Part shown: positions 28,211 to 37,142 of the stretch, in pieces
Position numbering within the stretch: position 1 is the first letter of the stretch
Layout: the number at the start of each line of letters is the position of its first letter
NCBI RefSeq assembly: GCF_019263745.1
Contig: NZ_CP077107.1
Coordinates: 248,001 to 312,000 of the forward strand
Reading direction: 5' to 3'
Source of the DNA: Methanospirillum hungatei
Lineage (GTDB): Archaea > Halobacteriota > Methanomicrobia > Methanomicrobiales > Methanospirillaceae
DNA length: 64,000 bases
Notes under the pieces: model-generated
The model's database searches: none
Seen by the model: only the letters and a program-made list of their open reading frames with translations
What the model was told of the DNA's origin: nothing
Made by a program: the position numbers and the translations under genes

Positions 28211-28534
28211 ATGAGTATGTTTTGTGAGAAGTGCGGAAAATTACTAAAAAATCAAGGTGGCTCATTTGTCTGCACCTCTTGTGGCTGGGAAAAAGAGGGT
28301 CATGGCGAGACTAAAATGAAGATCACCGATAAGAGAAAAGAAAAAGAAATCGTCATTGTAGAAGACACCGAATCACTCCGCACACTTCCAACCATCGCTG
28401 TAAAGTGCCCGAATTGTGGGAATGGAGAAGCGTTCTGGTGGCTGCGGCAGCTTCGTTCAGCTGATGAAAGTGAGGTCCGGTTTTTTAGATGTACGAATAG
28501 TAAGTGTAATCATACCTGGCGTGAATACGACTAA
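28211..28534 (+). CDS. Transcription factor S (TFIIS/RpoM-like)
   Basis: TFS stimulates transcript cleavage by archaeal RNA polymerase. The 107-residue protein has an N-terminal zinc ribbon (CEKCGKLL, CTSCGW) and a C-terminal one (CPNCGNGEAFWW, CTNSKCNHTW), joined by a charged linker. The acidic hairpin RSADESE in the C-terminal ribbon carries the Asp-Glu pair needed for cleavage, so it is a true TFS rather than the RpoM-like subunit. The frame is open further upstream, but family similarity begins at MSMFCEKCG (ATG 28211) or MFCEKCG (28217). Confidence 0.9.
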   Translation: MSMFCEKCGKLLKNQGGSFVCTSCGWEKEGHGETKMKITDKRKEKEIVIVEDTESLRTLPTIAVKCPNCGNGEAFWWLRQLRSADESEVRFFRCTNSKCNHTWREYD

Positions 28535-28721
28535 TTTTTCCTATCATTTTTAACATCCTTTAAAAAATTATTTTTAAATTTTTTTGTGAATATTTCTAAA
28601 AAATTTAGGGATGTTCATTTAAATTATGCAATTTCCTTTATGGAAATTCTTAAACGTAAGAGTTATATTAATTCACCATATACTCTCTTCTCTGCCATGG
28701 AAAATAGTAAGATGAATAAAT

Positions 28722-29045
28722 TTAGTATTTTCGATTTCCCTTTCTTCGATTCGTTGAAATGGATCGCCGGGTCTGAACTGAGGTTCTGAATCTGAGCGAT
28801 TCATTAACCAGACTTTTTACCCAGGAATCTACAGAGACTTCAATCTCCTCAGGGGTCAGGTTATACATACATGGCCAATGAATAAAGTCGGAAATTTCTG
28901 ATAATTCCCATCTCCTTTCATCAGATCCGGGTTTTTCATCTTTCCCAAGATTACATCTCCCTTCACCAGTATCTGAAGTAAATACAAAGAAAGCACAGGC
29001 TGAACAAGGTCGTATTTGTCTTTTTTCAGGGGGGGTAACGGTCAT
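28722..29045 (-). CDS. Small cysteine-containing hypothetical protein
   Basis: The 107-residue protein has four Cys (CSACAFF, RCNLG and WPCMYN), spaced as for a metal or iron-sulfur site, in the first 65 residues, and a basic C-terminal tail. I do not recognise the family. It starts 36 bases after the stop of the second YeeE/YedE gene in the same direction and is probably the third gene of that unit, which suggests a link to sulfur handling. No membrane segment is seen. Confidence 0.6.
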   Translation of the reverse strand: MTVTPPEKRQIRPCSACAFFVFTSDTGEGRCNLGKDEKPGSDERRWELSEISDFIHWPCMYNLTPEEIEVSVDSWVKSLVNESLRFRTSVQTRRSISTNRRKGNRKY

Positions 29046-29081
29046 ATATGTGCTCTAAAAAATTATTGATTGCTTCATTCT

Positions 29082-29639
29082 TTATAATCCGAATACCGGA
29101 AGATACTGTAAAACTGCTATCATGAGAAGAATCATAATTATTACTACGATCCATCGAGGAATTTGAATCAGTTCAGGAATAGTTTCTACAGGAAACGTTC
29201 CAATAGTTAATACTTTAGAATTTATTATGGGATAAAAATGTGCAAAAATTCCAGTACCTATTAGTATTCCAACCGCTCCTCCTATAAGAGCATCCATCTG
29301 TCCCTGTCCTATTGCACCTGCAACAGTTCCCGGACAATATCCAAGAAGAGCAAATCCAATTCCAAATAATAGTCCCCCAATAACATTTGAACCTATTGAA
29401 CCAGGAAAGGTGTGAAATTCAATCCAGCCTAGAGTTTTCATCAGATGTATTCCAATCATCCCAACGACAACTGCAGAGATCATAACTTTTACTACCGTAA
29501 AATCGGTAAGGAGAAGTTGTCCGATTATAATGTCATAACTCGTTACTCCTCCTTTCTGAAGACAAAACCCAAACCCGATACCGATGAATAATCCGAAAAA
29601 TTTTTGAAGTAGGCTATTTGTATGGTATTGTTCGAACAT
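29082..29639 (-). CDS. YeeE/YedE-type sulfur transporter, second half
   Basis: A 185-residue membrane protein of the YeeE/YedE (DUF395) family. The segments GFGFCLQKGGVTSYD and GYCPGTVAGAIGQGQMDA are typical; conserved Cys residues in such motifs relay thiosulfate or similar sulfur species through the membrane in the characterised members. It follows a second, matching half-protein 9 bases upstream, so the two probably assemble as one transporter or selenium/sulfur uptake unit. Confidence 0.82.
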   Translation of the reverse strand: MFEQYHTNSLLQKFFGLFIGIGFGFCLQKGGVTSYDIIIGQLLLTDFTVVKVMISAVVVGMIGIHLMKTLGWIEFHTFPGSIGSNVIGGLLFGIGFALLGYCPGTVAGAIGQGQMDALIGGAVGILIGTGIFAHFYPIINSKVLTIGTFPVETIPELIQIPRWIVVIIMILLMIAVLQYLPVFGL

Positions 29640-29648
29640 CCTGTCACC

Positions 29649-30176
29649 TTATAGAGAATATAGCAGTATTGCTGTCACAATTCCTGCAATAAAAAATCCA
29701 ATAACTGAAACCATGCTAGCAAGAGATAATTGAGCTAGACCGGAAATCCCATGTCCGCTGGTACATCCCCATGCCCATCTTGCTCCAAGCCCCATTAAAA
29801 TGCCACCTATGAGAGCAGTCAGAAATCGGAAAAGGAGATTATCTCCAAAAAATGTGTAAAAAGTGTGTGGAATAAATATAATCTGAAATGTTCCTGATAT
29901 GTATGATGATAAGAAAGAACCAATAATGATGCCTACAACCATCATCCATTGCCATTCAATTACGGGAGGAAAAATAGTATAATATTCCAAATTTTTTACT
30001 TTTTCCGGATTAAATGCACTTTCAATCATTCCGGATGTCCGTGAAAAAGCGGTACTACATCCCAATGGTTTATTTGAAAATAAAAAGGAACACCAGAGAA
30101 GCAATCCGATACCTGCACCAGCCAGATATGGTGACCACCTCGGTTCCAGCAACAATTCAAGCATACCAATATTCAT
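29649..30176 (-). CDS. YeeE/YedE-type sulfur transporter, first half
   Basis: A 175-residue membrane protein of the same family. It shows KPLGCSTAFSRTSGM and WAWGCTSGHGISGLAQL, the two Cys-centred half motifs (GCS/GCTSGHG) of DUF395 proteins. Bacterial full-length TsuA-like proteins carry both halves in one chain; here they are separate genes in one unit. The substrate, thiosulfate or another sulfur compound, is inferred. The ATG at 30176 is followed by an N-terminal amphipathic stretch before the first helix. Confidence 0.83.
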   Translation of the reverse strand: MNIGMLELLLEPRWSPYLAGAGIGLLLWCSFLFSNKPLGCSTAFSRTSGMIESAFNPEKVKNLEYYTIFPPVIEWQWMMVVGIIIGSFLSSYISGTFQIIFIPHTFYTFFGDNLLFRFLTALIGGILMGLGARWAWGCTSGHGISGLAQLSLASMVSVIGFFIAGIVTAILLYSL

Positions 30177-30243
30177 TCTTCTAATGATTTGAATGGTTCG
30201 ATGAAACCATAAAATAGTGAAATAATTATTAATTTTTAAAATG

Positions 30244-30996
30244 TTACAAAAGAGAGATTTTTGAAGATGATAAAAGAAAAATCAGGAGTTTTTCTAAAAA
30301 TTCAATACCTTGTTGATATAAAAATATTCTATCAAGAATGTCCATTTTTGGATATTCATCTTCTGTTATTCCTGTATCTTTTTCTACCAACATTAGAAAA
30401 TTTAAAATATCGTTCTCATATAATTCCGGATGAAATTGTAGTCCAATAACAAAATCTGCATATATAAATGCCTGATTTGTACAAGTTTGCGAAGAATAGA
30501 GATGGACTGCTTTTTCTGGTATTGAAAAGGTATCCTGATGCCATTGAAATATTTCAAGAGTATTCGGAAACAGGTGATCTATTTCTGAATGAATCTTGTG
30601 TTCATTATTTCGACAAATATGAGTCCATCCAAATTCAGGTACTGGGAGTCTGGTTACTACGCCACCTAATACGTCTGCAATAAGTTGAGCACCAAGACAT
30701 ATCCCCAAGACAGGTATTGAAAGATCAATAATCTCTTTGATATACTTTTTTTCTGAAATAAGCCATGGAAATATATCATGTTCATATATGTTCATCGGTC
30801 CGCCCATAATAATGAGAAGAAGGACTTCATTATGGTCCGGAAATGGTTCTCTTTCCCAGACCTTTATCTCTTTTACCGGGATGGATTGACTGGCTAACCA
30901 CGAAGTAATATAACAAGGTGTCTCATATGGTGCGTGTTCAAGCGCGACAACATATTTTCCTTTTGATAGTGTTTCGATTTTTAAAATTTCAGACAT
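30244..30996 (-). CDS. Class I glutamine amidotransferase-like protein
   Basis: The 250-residue protein has the triad elements of class I GATases: the nucleophile Cys in GICLGAQLIAD (about residue 98) and the His-x-Glu pair in GLQFHPELYE (about 190), with IIMGGPMNIYE earlier as the oxyanion-region motif. It resembles stand-alone GMP-synthase-like amidotransferases, some of which degrade gamma-glutamyl compounds. No synthetase partner is next to it, so the acceptor is unknown. It is separated from the YedE genes by 67 bases. Confidence 0.8.
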   Translation of the reverse strand: MSEILKIETLSKGKYVVALEHAPYETPCYITSWLASQSIPVKEIKVWEREPFPDHNEVLLLIIMGGPMNIYEHDIFPWLISEKKYIKEIIDLSIPVLGICLGAQLIADVLGGVVTRLPVPEFGWTHICRNNEHKIHSEIDHLFPNTLEIFQWHQDTFSIPEKAVHLYSSQTCTNQAFIYADFVIGLQFHPELYENDILNFLMLVEKDTGITEDEYPKMDILDRIFLYQQGIEFLEKLLIFLLSSSKISLL

Positions 30997-31041
30997 GTTT
31001 TATGTACTTGATTTATTCTTTTTTAGCATCTAAATAGTATC

Positions 31042-31638
31042 ATGAACTGGTATTCAGCTATTGGAATTGTGTGTCTTTTATTCTGTATTATATCTCCGAT
31101 TTATGCAGATATTTCTGTCCTGCCGGTTTATTCCGTAGGAGATGAGATTATCATCGGTGGAAATACAAATTACAATACTGACAATAAAGTTCTCATTGAA
31201 ATCTGGCCTGCATCTTTTGGTCCTAAAGGTAAATATGAATCATCAATGACTGGTGGCGGTTCAGGAGTTGTTCCTGTAGTATCAACAAATGGCACCTATT
31301 CCTGGAGTTTATCATTCAATTCTGCAGAATGGATGCCTGATTCATATATGGTACGGACTGAGGTAATAGGGAAAGGATATGTAGAGACCGTAATGTTTGA
31401 TTTGACTGAAGAAAAAATGGAGACTGGTAATACACCTGTCCCGACAATAATCCAATCTGGTTCCGAAACGGTAGAAGAGAATAATACTCTTGTTCCGACA
31501 TTAACCACTATTCCGGAAACAAATATAACAACTCCTTCACCTGTTGAGACTCAGAAAAGTCCTATATCTGGCTTTTGTGTTCTTCTATCACTGGTTCTCG
31601 GTGCAACCATGGTTTTCATTATGAAGAATCGCCAATAA
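31042..31638 (+). CDS. Surface protein with signal peptide and C-terminal sorting-like segment
   Basis: The 198-residue protein has a signal peptide (about residues 5-23, ending PIYAD), a beta-rich central domain (VGDEIIIGGNTNYNT) and a Thr/Pro/Glu-rich linker (about 135-172). It ends with SPISGF, a membrane segment and a short basic tail KNRQ. The linker-motif-helix-basic-tail layout is that of archaeosortase substrates, although the motif is not the canonical PGF. The 3' end overlaps the convergent 79-residue gene by 20 bases. Function unknown. Confidence 0.65.
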   Translation: MNWYSAIGIVCLLFCIISPIYADISVLPVYSVGDEIIIGGNTNYNTDNKVLIEIWPASFGPKGKYESSMTGGGSGVVPVVSTNGTYSWSLSFNSAEWMPDSYMVRTEVIGKGYVETVMFDLTEEKMETGNTPVPTIIQSGSETVEENNTLVPTLTTIPETNITTPSPVETQKSPISGFCVLLSLVLGATMVFIMKNRQ

Positions 31639-31858
31639 ATTCCTGTAACTGAGCTCTGAAAAATTTTTCAACTTCAATCATCGTTTCTTTTTTTCCCCGA
31701 GCAGCAATGAGATTTCGCACATCACCTTCCATGTTCGCAAATGATATGGGCTCTCCTCTATCTACAAGTTCAACGTCAAATTTATTTATTATTTCACGAA
31801 TGATGGTCCGGGGGGTCCCAGGAGGAAAAACAAGGTCATATAACTGCTCATCTTCCAT
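31619..31858 (-). CDS. Small hypothetical protein downstream of methanogenesis marker 14
   Basis: A 79-residue acidic protein starting MEDEQLYDLVFPPGTPR, with no membrane segment or Cys. I do not recognise a named family. It follows the methanogenesis marker 14 gene by 59 bases in the same direction, so it may share its transcript and function. The fact that it reads through a convergent gene end is ordinary for this genome. Confidence 0.6.
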   Translation of the reverse strand: MEDEQLYDLVFPPGTPRTIIREIINKFDVELVDRGEPISFANMEGDVRNLIAARGKKETMIEVEKFFRAQLQEFIGDSS

Positions 31859-31917
31859 GCTTCAATCGTTTGCCATTATACATGGATGAGCATTTCCTTT
31901 TGAATCGGAAAAAGAGT

Positions 31918-33426
31918 TTATTTTCCTATTGCAATCCGCCTGGACATAATACATTTCCCCCCTCTGACGCCACCAATAGGCTTGTCAGGCTTTCCTAAGG
32001 AATTCATACATCTGCCCATTAGGGCTGCTCCTCTGGCAAGCCCATCATCAACAAAGACAACATGATCAACAGGTTTTTGAAATAGTTTCCTGTCCATTAT
32101 TCCCTGGAGAATATATTCTGGTTTTTTCCCGGAAATTGCTGCCCGTCCTGTAAATCCTATTGAGGTATCCGGATATATCAAATTCTGCTGGTCAACAACA
32201 TCAATCATGCGTAATGCCATATCTGCACAAACTCGGTCAATAACCTCGTTTAGAATTGGCATTGAGTGTTTTGTTACTATCTCCTTACCGATCTCACCAA
32301 GTGCATGGAGGTTGGAACCATTTACTCCTGCATCAACACCAATCAAAGCCACTCCTGATTGTATGGCCACTTCAGCGTAGACTGGTACCATCCCATATCT
32401 GGTTCTATCTTTTGGAACAATTTCTACAGATATGAGTTCATGACAGCGGGAAACATATGAACTGACGGTATCTGATATCTTTTTTGATCCAATAGATCCG
32501 GAAAGTCTGCTTTTTTCACCAAAAATATCAAGCGCGGTTCCGTTTTTCTCATTAACAAGACCAGTCCCTTTTACAATAGCATCCGGGATAGCCCCTGCCA
32601 GCCCACAAAAGTTACCAATTGTTTTAGAAAAGGGATTTGTTGATTTTAGATCCACCGGAGAGGTTATGCGACCATCAAGAGTTGTTCCAAAATCGATGGA
32701 AATACAGGGATTTCTAAAATCAACAGGGGTCCATTTTGCGCCTTCTTTAATCCCTGCCATAGCAAGTTCACCTTCCATCTCATTTGCTACCATCTCAACT
32801 CCGGTAGTTCCCTGGGGAGGAACAACGCCTGCAACTGCCCCTGTAAAATTAACACGATCTGCAAATGAGAAGGGCTGGAGTTTTTGTGCCTGGTTCATTT
32901 TAGACATCGGGGGTGTCATCTTTTTTGGAGGAACCCCTGCTTCAAGACAGCCATTTGCAAGAGCAATAATAAAATCCCCTACTTGATCAGGCGAGTCCAT
33001 GGCTGCCACAACTCCGGTACTCCGGACAACAAAATCAAGATCCTTTTTTATATCCAGTTTGGCATCTTTATGACACTTAATTAGTGTGTCACGCACCAGT
33101 TCAGTAACTGATTCACGTGTCAGCTCGGTCCCATCCAATGTCCTGCCAAATACTTCTTCTCCAGGTAGGGGACGCCGCACATCCCGGCTCATACTGACTG
33201 TTTTATTAATTACATAGCACATCCCGGTCTCAAGATTAACACCTGTCAGAATACATTTTGTCGTGGTGTTCCCCATCTCTACTGATGCCACGATAAAATA
33301 GGGTTTTTCGTCGTATTCCCGGTGTTCCATTCCGGGCCCCCTCACAATAAGGGGTGGCGGAGGACTTTCGACAATGTAAGGTTTCGGAAGTGGCTTAAAA
33401 AATTTGTCGAAGATTCCCGGATTCAT
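31918..33426 (-). CDS. Methanogenesis marker protein 14 (ASKHA-fold, RACo-like)
   Basis: The protein belongs to the methanogen-specific marker 14 family, whose members have an actin/Hsp70-like (ASKHA) fold related to ATP-driven reductive activators of corrinoid proteins. ASKHA-like phosphate loops are visible in ASVEMGNTTTK and SIDFGTTLDGR, and GVDAGVNGSN, FVDDGLARGAAL lie in the C-terminal half. The frame opens at 33573, but I use ATG 33426 (502 residues): it has AGGT upstream, is about 40 bases from a predicted start site set by the TATA box at 33490-33500, and family similarity starts there. The biochemical role is unknown. Confidence 0.88.
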   Translation of the reverse strand: MNPGIFDKFFKPLPKPYIVESPPPPLIVRGPGMEHREYDEKPYFIVASVEMGNTTTKCILTGVNLETGMCYVINKTVSMSRDVRRPLPGEEVFGRTLDGTELTRESVTELVRDTLIKCHKDAKLDIKKDLDFVVRSTGVVAAMDSPDQVGDFIIALANGCLEAGVPPKKMTPPMSKMNQAQKLQPFSFADRVNFTGAVAGVVPPQGTTGVEMVANEMEGELAMAGIKEGAKWTPVDFRNPCISIDFGTTLDGRITSPVDLKSTNPFSKTIGNFCGLAGAIPDAIVKGTGLVNEKNGTALDIFGEKSRLSGSIGSKKISDTVSSYVSRCHELISVEIVPKDRTRYGMVPVYAEVAIQSGVALIGVDAGVNGSNLHALGEIGKEIVTKHSMPILNEVIDRVCADMALRMIDVVDQQNLIYPDTSIGFTGRAAISGKKPEYILQGIMDRKLFQKPVDHVVFVDDGLARGAALMGRCMNSLGKPDKPIGGVRGGKCIMSRRIAIGK

Positions 33427-33485
33427 AAAAACCTGTGACTCAGGGTTTGCGATATATGTTTCGATTTGAGTGTCAGATAAGTCAA

Positions 33486-33500
33486 ATGTATATCTATAAA
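33486..33500. promoter_or_regulatory. Shared TATA region between marker 14 and Cys-rich small gene
   Basis: The stretch tatatctataaatgt contains TATA-like boxes on both strands. On the plus strand it lies 22-30 bases before ATG 33522, implying a leaderless transcript; on the minus strand it predicts a start about 40 bases before ATG 33426. Confidence 0.45.
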
Positions 33501-33521
33501 TGTGACATCTTTCAGAATCTG

Positions 33522-33746
33522 ATGAGTATGTCAGATCCGCATTTTTGTCAAAATTGTCAGTTCTGTGTTCCAATCCTTGGTAAAAGCAAAGAGATATTGC
33601 GGCTTGAGTGTTGGAAAAATCCCCCAGTTCCGGTTTATGTTGGATCAGATAGCGACGGTAAATATAAAATCATACATATGCGATCAAAAGTTGAGCCTGC
33701 ATGGAAATGTGCTGAATGGAAAGAGAAAAAGATGGGATTCTGGTGA
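33522..33746 (+). CDS. Small cysteine-rich protein
   Basis: This 74-residue protein begins MSMSDPHFCQNCQFCVP and has further single Cys in LECWKNPP and AWKCAEW, so five Cys, the first three closely spaced as in a zinc or iron-sulfur site. It has no membrane segment. The frame is open further upstream into the marker 14 gene, but the compact Cys-bearing part and the promoter position favour ATG 33522 (or 33528). It diverges from methanogenesis marker 14. I do not know the family. Confidence 0.55.
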   Translation: MSMSDPHFCQNCQFCVPILGKSKEILRLECWKNPPVPVYVGSDSDGKYKIIHMRSKVEPAWKCAEWKEKKMGFW

Positions 33747-33873
33747 TTTTTTCAATCCTTTTACTCATATAGATTCTTTCCCTCTATCTCTTTTTCATCA
33801 TCAAAAAAAAAGAAACGGGCTCTTTATGTTCTTTCCTGTCCATAATATTCAACAGAATATTTGAGGGATTGAA

Positions 33874-35061
33874 ATGGTCGTGAGAAAAATTACTGATAAG
33901 ATATTATCTGTTGGAACTATCGACTGGGATAGAAGGATTTTTGATAATCTTATTCCACTTCCAGAAGGCACTTCATATAATTCTTTTCTGATCAGAGGGA
34001 AAGAAAAGACAGCTTTAATTGATACTGTAGATCCTGTCCATGAGGAAGAATTTATCACAAATCTTGTGAAGGCGGGATGTGATCGGATTGATGCAATCAT
34101 TATCAATCATGCAGAGCAGGATCACTCAGGAAGTTTGCCGGTAATTCTTGAATTATTCCCTGGTGCAAAGGTATATTGTACAGAGAAATGCAAAGACCTT
34201 TTATCCTCTTTACTGGATGTTCCTCCCTCTCGTATTGAGATTGTAAAAACCGGAGACAGTCTTAATCTTGGAGGAATTTCTCTTCAATTTATTGAATATC
34301 CATGGGTTCATTGGCCAGAAACGATGGTTACCTATTGTCCTGAAGAGAAAATCTTATTTTCCTGTGATCTATTTGGTTCACATCTTGCAACCTCTTCTCT
34401 ATATATGGATGATCCATGCCGGACAGAAATTCTGGCAAAACGGTATTATGCAGAGATTATGATGCCATTTCGGAACAGCATCAAACAATACCTGGCAAAA
34501 ATTCAAGAGATGGACATTGCAATCATTGCTCCAAGCCACGGTCCTCTTCTAAATAATCCTCAGTGGATTTTAGAAAAATATGTAGATTGGACGAGCGATT
34601 CAGTCCGGAATACCGTTCTCATTCCTTATGTCTCTATGCATGGCAGCACCGAAAGAATGGTTCGGATGTTTACCGATTTTCTTATGGAACGGAGAATTGG
34701 TGTCAGACCTTTTAATCTGACCGGAGGAGATTCAGGTCTGTTAGCGCTTGAATTGGTTGATGCTGCTACGGTTGTGTTTGCAACTCCTACCGTTTTATTT
34801 GGGCCCCACCCGGAAATGGTAACTGCTGCATATCTGGCAAATCTTGTAAAACCAAAAACCAGGTTTGCCTCAATAATTGGGTCATTTGGATGGGGTGGAA
34901 AAACTGTTGAAACACTAAAATCAATGATTCCCCATATTAAAGCCGAATTGTTAAGCCCGGTTTACATCCAGGGAGCACCTGATGAAAAATCCAGAGCAGA
35001 CCTTCTTGCCCTTGCAGAAGCAATTGCAGAAAAGCACACATCTGATCCCCTCATATCTTGA
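33874..35061 (+). CDS. FprA/flavodiiron protein (probable F420H2 oxidase)
   Basis: A-type flavoproteins reduce O2 to water; in methanogens FprA takes electrons from F420H2. The N-terminal metallo-beta-lactamase domain holds the diiron ligands HAEQDHSG (His-x-Glu-x-Asp-His) at about residue 80 and SHGPLL at about 225. The C-terminal flavodoxin domain starts near residue 252 with VSMHGSTERM, the FMN phosphate loop. The 395-residue length is normal. It probably protects this anaerobe against oxygen. Confidence 0.92.
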   Translation: MVVRKITDKILSVGTIDWDRRIFDNLIPLPEGTSYNSFLIRGKEKTALIDTVDPVHEEEFITNLVKAGCDRIDAIIINHAEQDHSGSLPVILELFPGAKVYCTEKCKDLLSSLLDVPPSRIEIVKTGDSLNLGGISLQFIEYPWVHWPETMVTYCPEEKILFSCDLFGSHLATSSLYMDDPCRTEILAKRYYAEIMMPFRNSIKQYLAKIQEMDIAIIAPSHGPLLNNPQWILEKYVDWTSDSVRNTVLIPYVSMHGSTERMVRMFTDFLMERRIGVRPFNLTGGDSGLLALELVDAATVVFATPTVLFGPHPEMVTAAYLANLVKPKTRFASIIGSFGWGGKTVETLKSMIPHIKAELLSPVYIQGAPDEKSRADLLALAEAIAEKHTSDPLIS

Positions 35062-35091
35062 GACTGTGACAGATCTCGGTTTACAAAGAAA

Positions 35092-36093
35092 ATGCATATA
35101 GATATGACTCATCCGGAAAATTTCAGGGAAGTTATTCGACAGTCTCCAATAGTATACCTTATCGGAGTGGCTGGCGATTCAGGTTCAGGTAAGACCACAT
35201 TTACCCGAGCAATATCCGATATATTTGGAGATGAACTTGTTTCTTCTATAACGGTGGATGATTATCATCTGTATGATCGTAATGACCGTGCAAAAATGGG
35301 TATTACCCCACTTCTTCATTCTGCAAATAATCTGACATTACTAACTCAGAATCTCAGGGATATTAAAGCAGGAAAATCAATTTTAAAACCAGTTTACTCT
35401 CATGAACACGGAACTTTTGCTCGGAATGTGCAATTTGAGCCTACAAAATTTGTCATAGTCGAGGGACTCCATCCATATGCAACTGATGAACTTCGTGCGC
35501 TCTATGATTACACGATATTTGTGGATCCAGATAAGGATGTTAAATATGACTGGAAGATCCGGCGTGATATGGGAAAACGAAATTACAATCGGACCGATGT
35601 TGAATCAGAGATAAAAAAAAGAGAACCTGATTATCATCAATATGTCGAACCACAACGATTGATTGCTGATGCGGTTATTCAGATAAAATACTCCGCTTAT
35701 GGAAAAGAAGAAGGGGAGAAGAGGAATGTATACCAGGTAATTCTTTCGATGCCTGCACAGGAGTATTGTTTTGAAGATATTGAACTTAATATCGATCTTT
35801 GCGATTTATTTAAAAAATCTTCACATAATTTTTCATTATCATGCATATCACAAAACCCGGATAATCGGAAGATGAGAGCACTTGTTGTCGATGGGGAACT
35901 AATGCCTGACACCATTCATAAAATTGAACGGCAGATAGAATACCAAACCGGAGTATCTCCTATCAATATTTTCCGAAACCAGGAACACATAACCGGCACG
36001 GATCTTGTCCGTCTCATGCTTTCATGGCAGATTATTAATGGAAGGATTTCTTTGTCTCTACCTAACCATTCACAAACCGCATCCCTGATATAA
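35092..36093 (+). CDS. prk: Archaeal phosphoribulokinase
   Basis: The 333-residue kinase of the PRK/uridine kinase superfamily has the P-loop VAGDSGSGKTTF (about residues 24-35), TVDDYHLYDR with the catalytic Asp, and VEGLHPY. A phosphoribulokinase of this type is known from Methanospirillum hungatei, where with archaeal Rubisco it runs the reductive hexulose-phosphate pathway. The N-terminal part is strong, while the C-terminal 130 residues are lineage-specific. It starts 31 bases after the FprA stop and is followed closely by a NifH-family gene. Confidence 0.85.
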   Translation: MHIDMTHPENFREVIRQSPIVYLIGVAGDSGSGKTTFTRAISDIFGDELVSSITVDDYHLYDRNDRAKMGITPLLHSANNLTLLTQNLRDIKAGKSILKPVYSHEHGTFARNVQFEPTKFVIVEGLHPYATDELRALYDYTIFVDPDKDVKYDWKIRRDMGKRNYNRTDVESEIKKREPDYHQYVEPQRLIADAVIQIKYSAYGKEEGEKRNVYQVILSMPAQEYCFEDIELNIDLCDLFKKSSHNFSLSCISQNPDNRKMRALVVDGELMPDTIHKIERQIEYQTGVSPINIFRNQEHITGTDLVRLMLSWQIINGRISLSLPNHSQTASLI

Positions 36094-36115
36094 TTAGCGT
36101 CAGTATTGAATAGGG

Positions 36116-36967
36116 ATGAAACAGATCGCCCTCTATGGTAAGGGAGGTATCGGGAAATCAACTACATCAGCAAATCTTTCTGCAGCCCTTGTTAACAAGG
36201 ATCTTTCTGTAATGCAGATTGGATGTGATCCGAAACGTGATAGCACCCGGATGCTGATGGCAGGAACCTTAATACCAACAGTACTGGATTTAATCCGGGA
36301 GAGAGGCGAAGAAAACCTTACTCTTGAAGATGTTGTTTTTACCGGATACAAAGGAGTCAGATGTGTAGAAGCAGGTGGTCCGGAACCTGGAGTTGGCTGC
36401 GCAGGCAGAGGTATTATTGCAACATTTCAACTTCTTGAGCGATTGTCTGCATTTGACGAAGATGTCATAGTGTATGACGTACTTGGAGATGTCGTGTGTG
36501 GCGGATTTGCGATGCCAATGAGAAAGGGATATGCTCAGGAGATTTATTTGGTAACATCCGGCGAGCTTATGTCATTGTATGCAGCGAATAATATTTGTAA
36601 AGCGATTGTCAGAATTTCTCAGAATGTCAGACAGGTTTGTAGACTAGGAGGAGTAATCTGTAATAGTAGAAATCTCCCAGATGAAGAAAACCTTGTATCA
36701 GCATTTGCGACAGCAGTCGGTTCACGAATCATAGCATATATTCCACGAAGTGAGATTGTTCAACATGCAGAATTACATAATCAGACAGTTGTTGAATATG
36801 CTCCTGAATCATCTCTCACCCACAGTTATGAATTATTGGCAGATGCAATATTAACAAATTCAGAATTTGTTATACCCTCTCCGTTAGAGATAGAAGAACT
36901 GGAAAAATTAGCTAGATCATACCTTCCTAAATTCCATCCAGATCTTAATTCTCACAAAAAAATATAG
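36116..36967 (+). CDS. NifH-family iron protein (nitrogenase reductase-like)
   Basis: A 283-residue P-loop ATPase with a [4Fe-4S] cluster bridging two subunits. The Walker [11 protein letters not shown] (residues 8-17), the two cluster Cys in GCAGRG and [10 protein letters not shown], and the switch motifs YDVLGD are present. The C-terminal [16 protein letters not shown] and [13 protein letters not shown] are closer to NifH than to CfbC or BchL. It could reduce nitrogenase or a related enzyme, but no nifDK-like partner is adjacent. It has a start ATG 22 bases after prk. Assignment to NifH versus a CfbC-type reductase is not certain. Confidence 0.75.
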   Translation: MKQIALYGKGGIGKSTTSANLSAALVNKDLSVMQIGCDPKRDSTRMLMAGTLIPTVLDLIRERGEENLTLEDVVFTGYKGVRCVEAGGPEPGVGCAGRGIIATFQLLERLSAFDEDVIVYDVLGDVVCGGFAMPMRKGYAQEIYLVTSGELMSLYAANNICKAIVRISQNVRQVCRLGGVICNSRNLPDEENLVSAFATAVGSRIIAYIPRSEIVQHAELHNQTVVEYAPESSLTHSYELLADAILTNSEFVIPSPLEIEELEKLARSYLPKFHPDLNSHKKI

Positions 36968-37091
36968 GTTTTGCGAAAGTAATCTATTTTTTTTTCAAGA
37001 ACAAATTCTCATTTTTTTTAATTTAAATCTTCAATTTGAATTTTATTATATTATATGTATAAATTTATTTTCACTTTCACCCTGCTTTTTA

Positions 37092-37106
37092 AAGATTTAA
37101 ATAGGG
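37092..37106 (+). promoter_or_regulatory. TATA box for the 37143 gene
   Basis: The stretch aagatttaaataggg (37092-37106) contains a TTTAAATA box. A start would lie near 37128-37131, and the AGGGTGA ribosome site follows at 37131-37137, 5 bases before ATG 37143. The rest of the 36968-37130 gap is AT-rich with nothing else to support. Confidence 0.5.
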
Positions 37107-37142
37107 TACTGTAGACGTTCTAGTATTAACAGGGTGACAATA

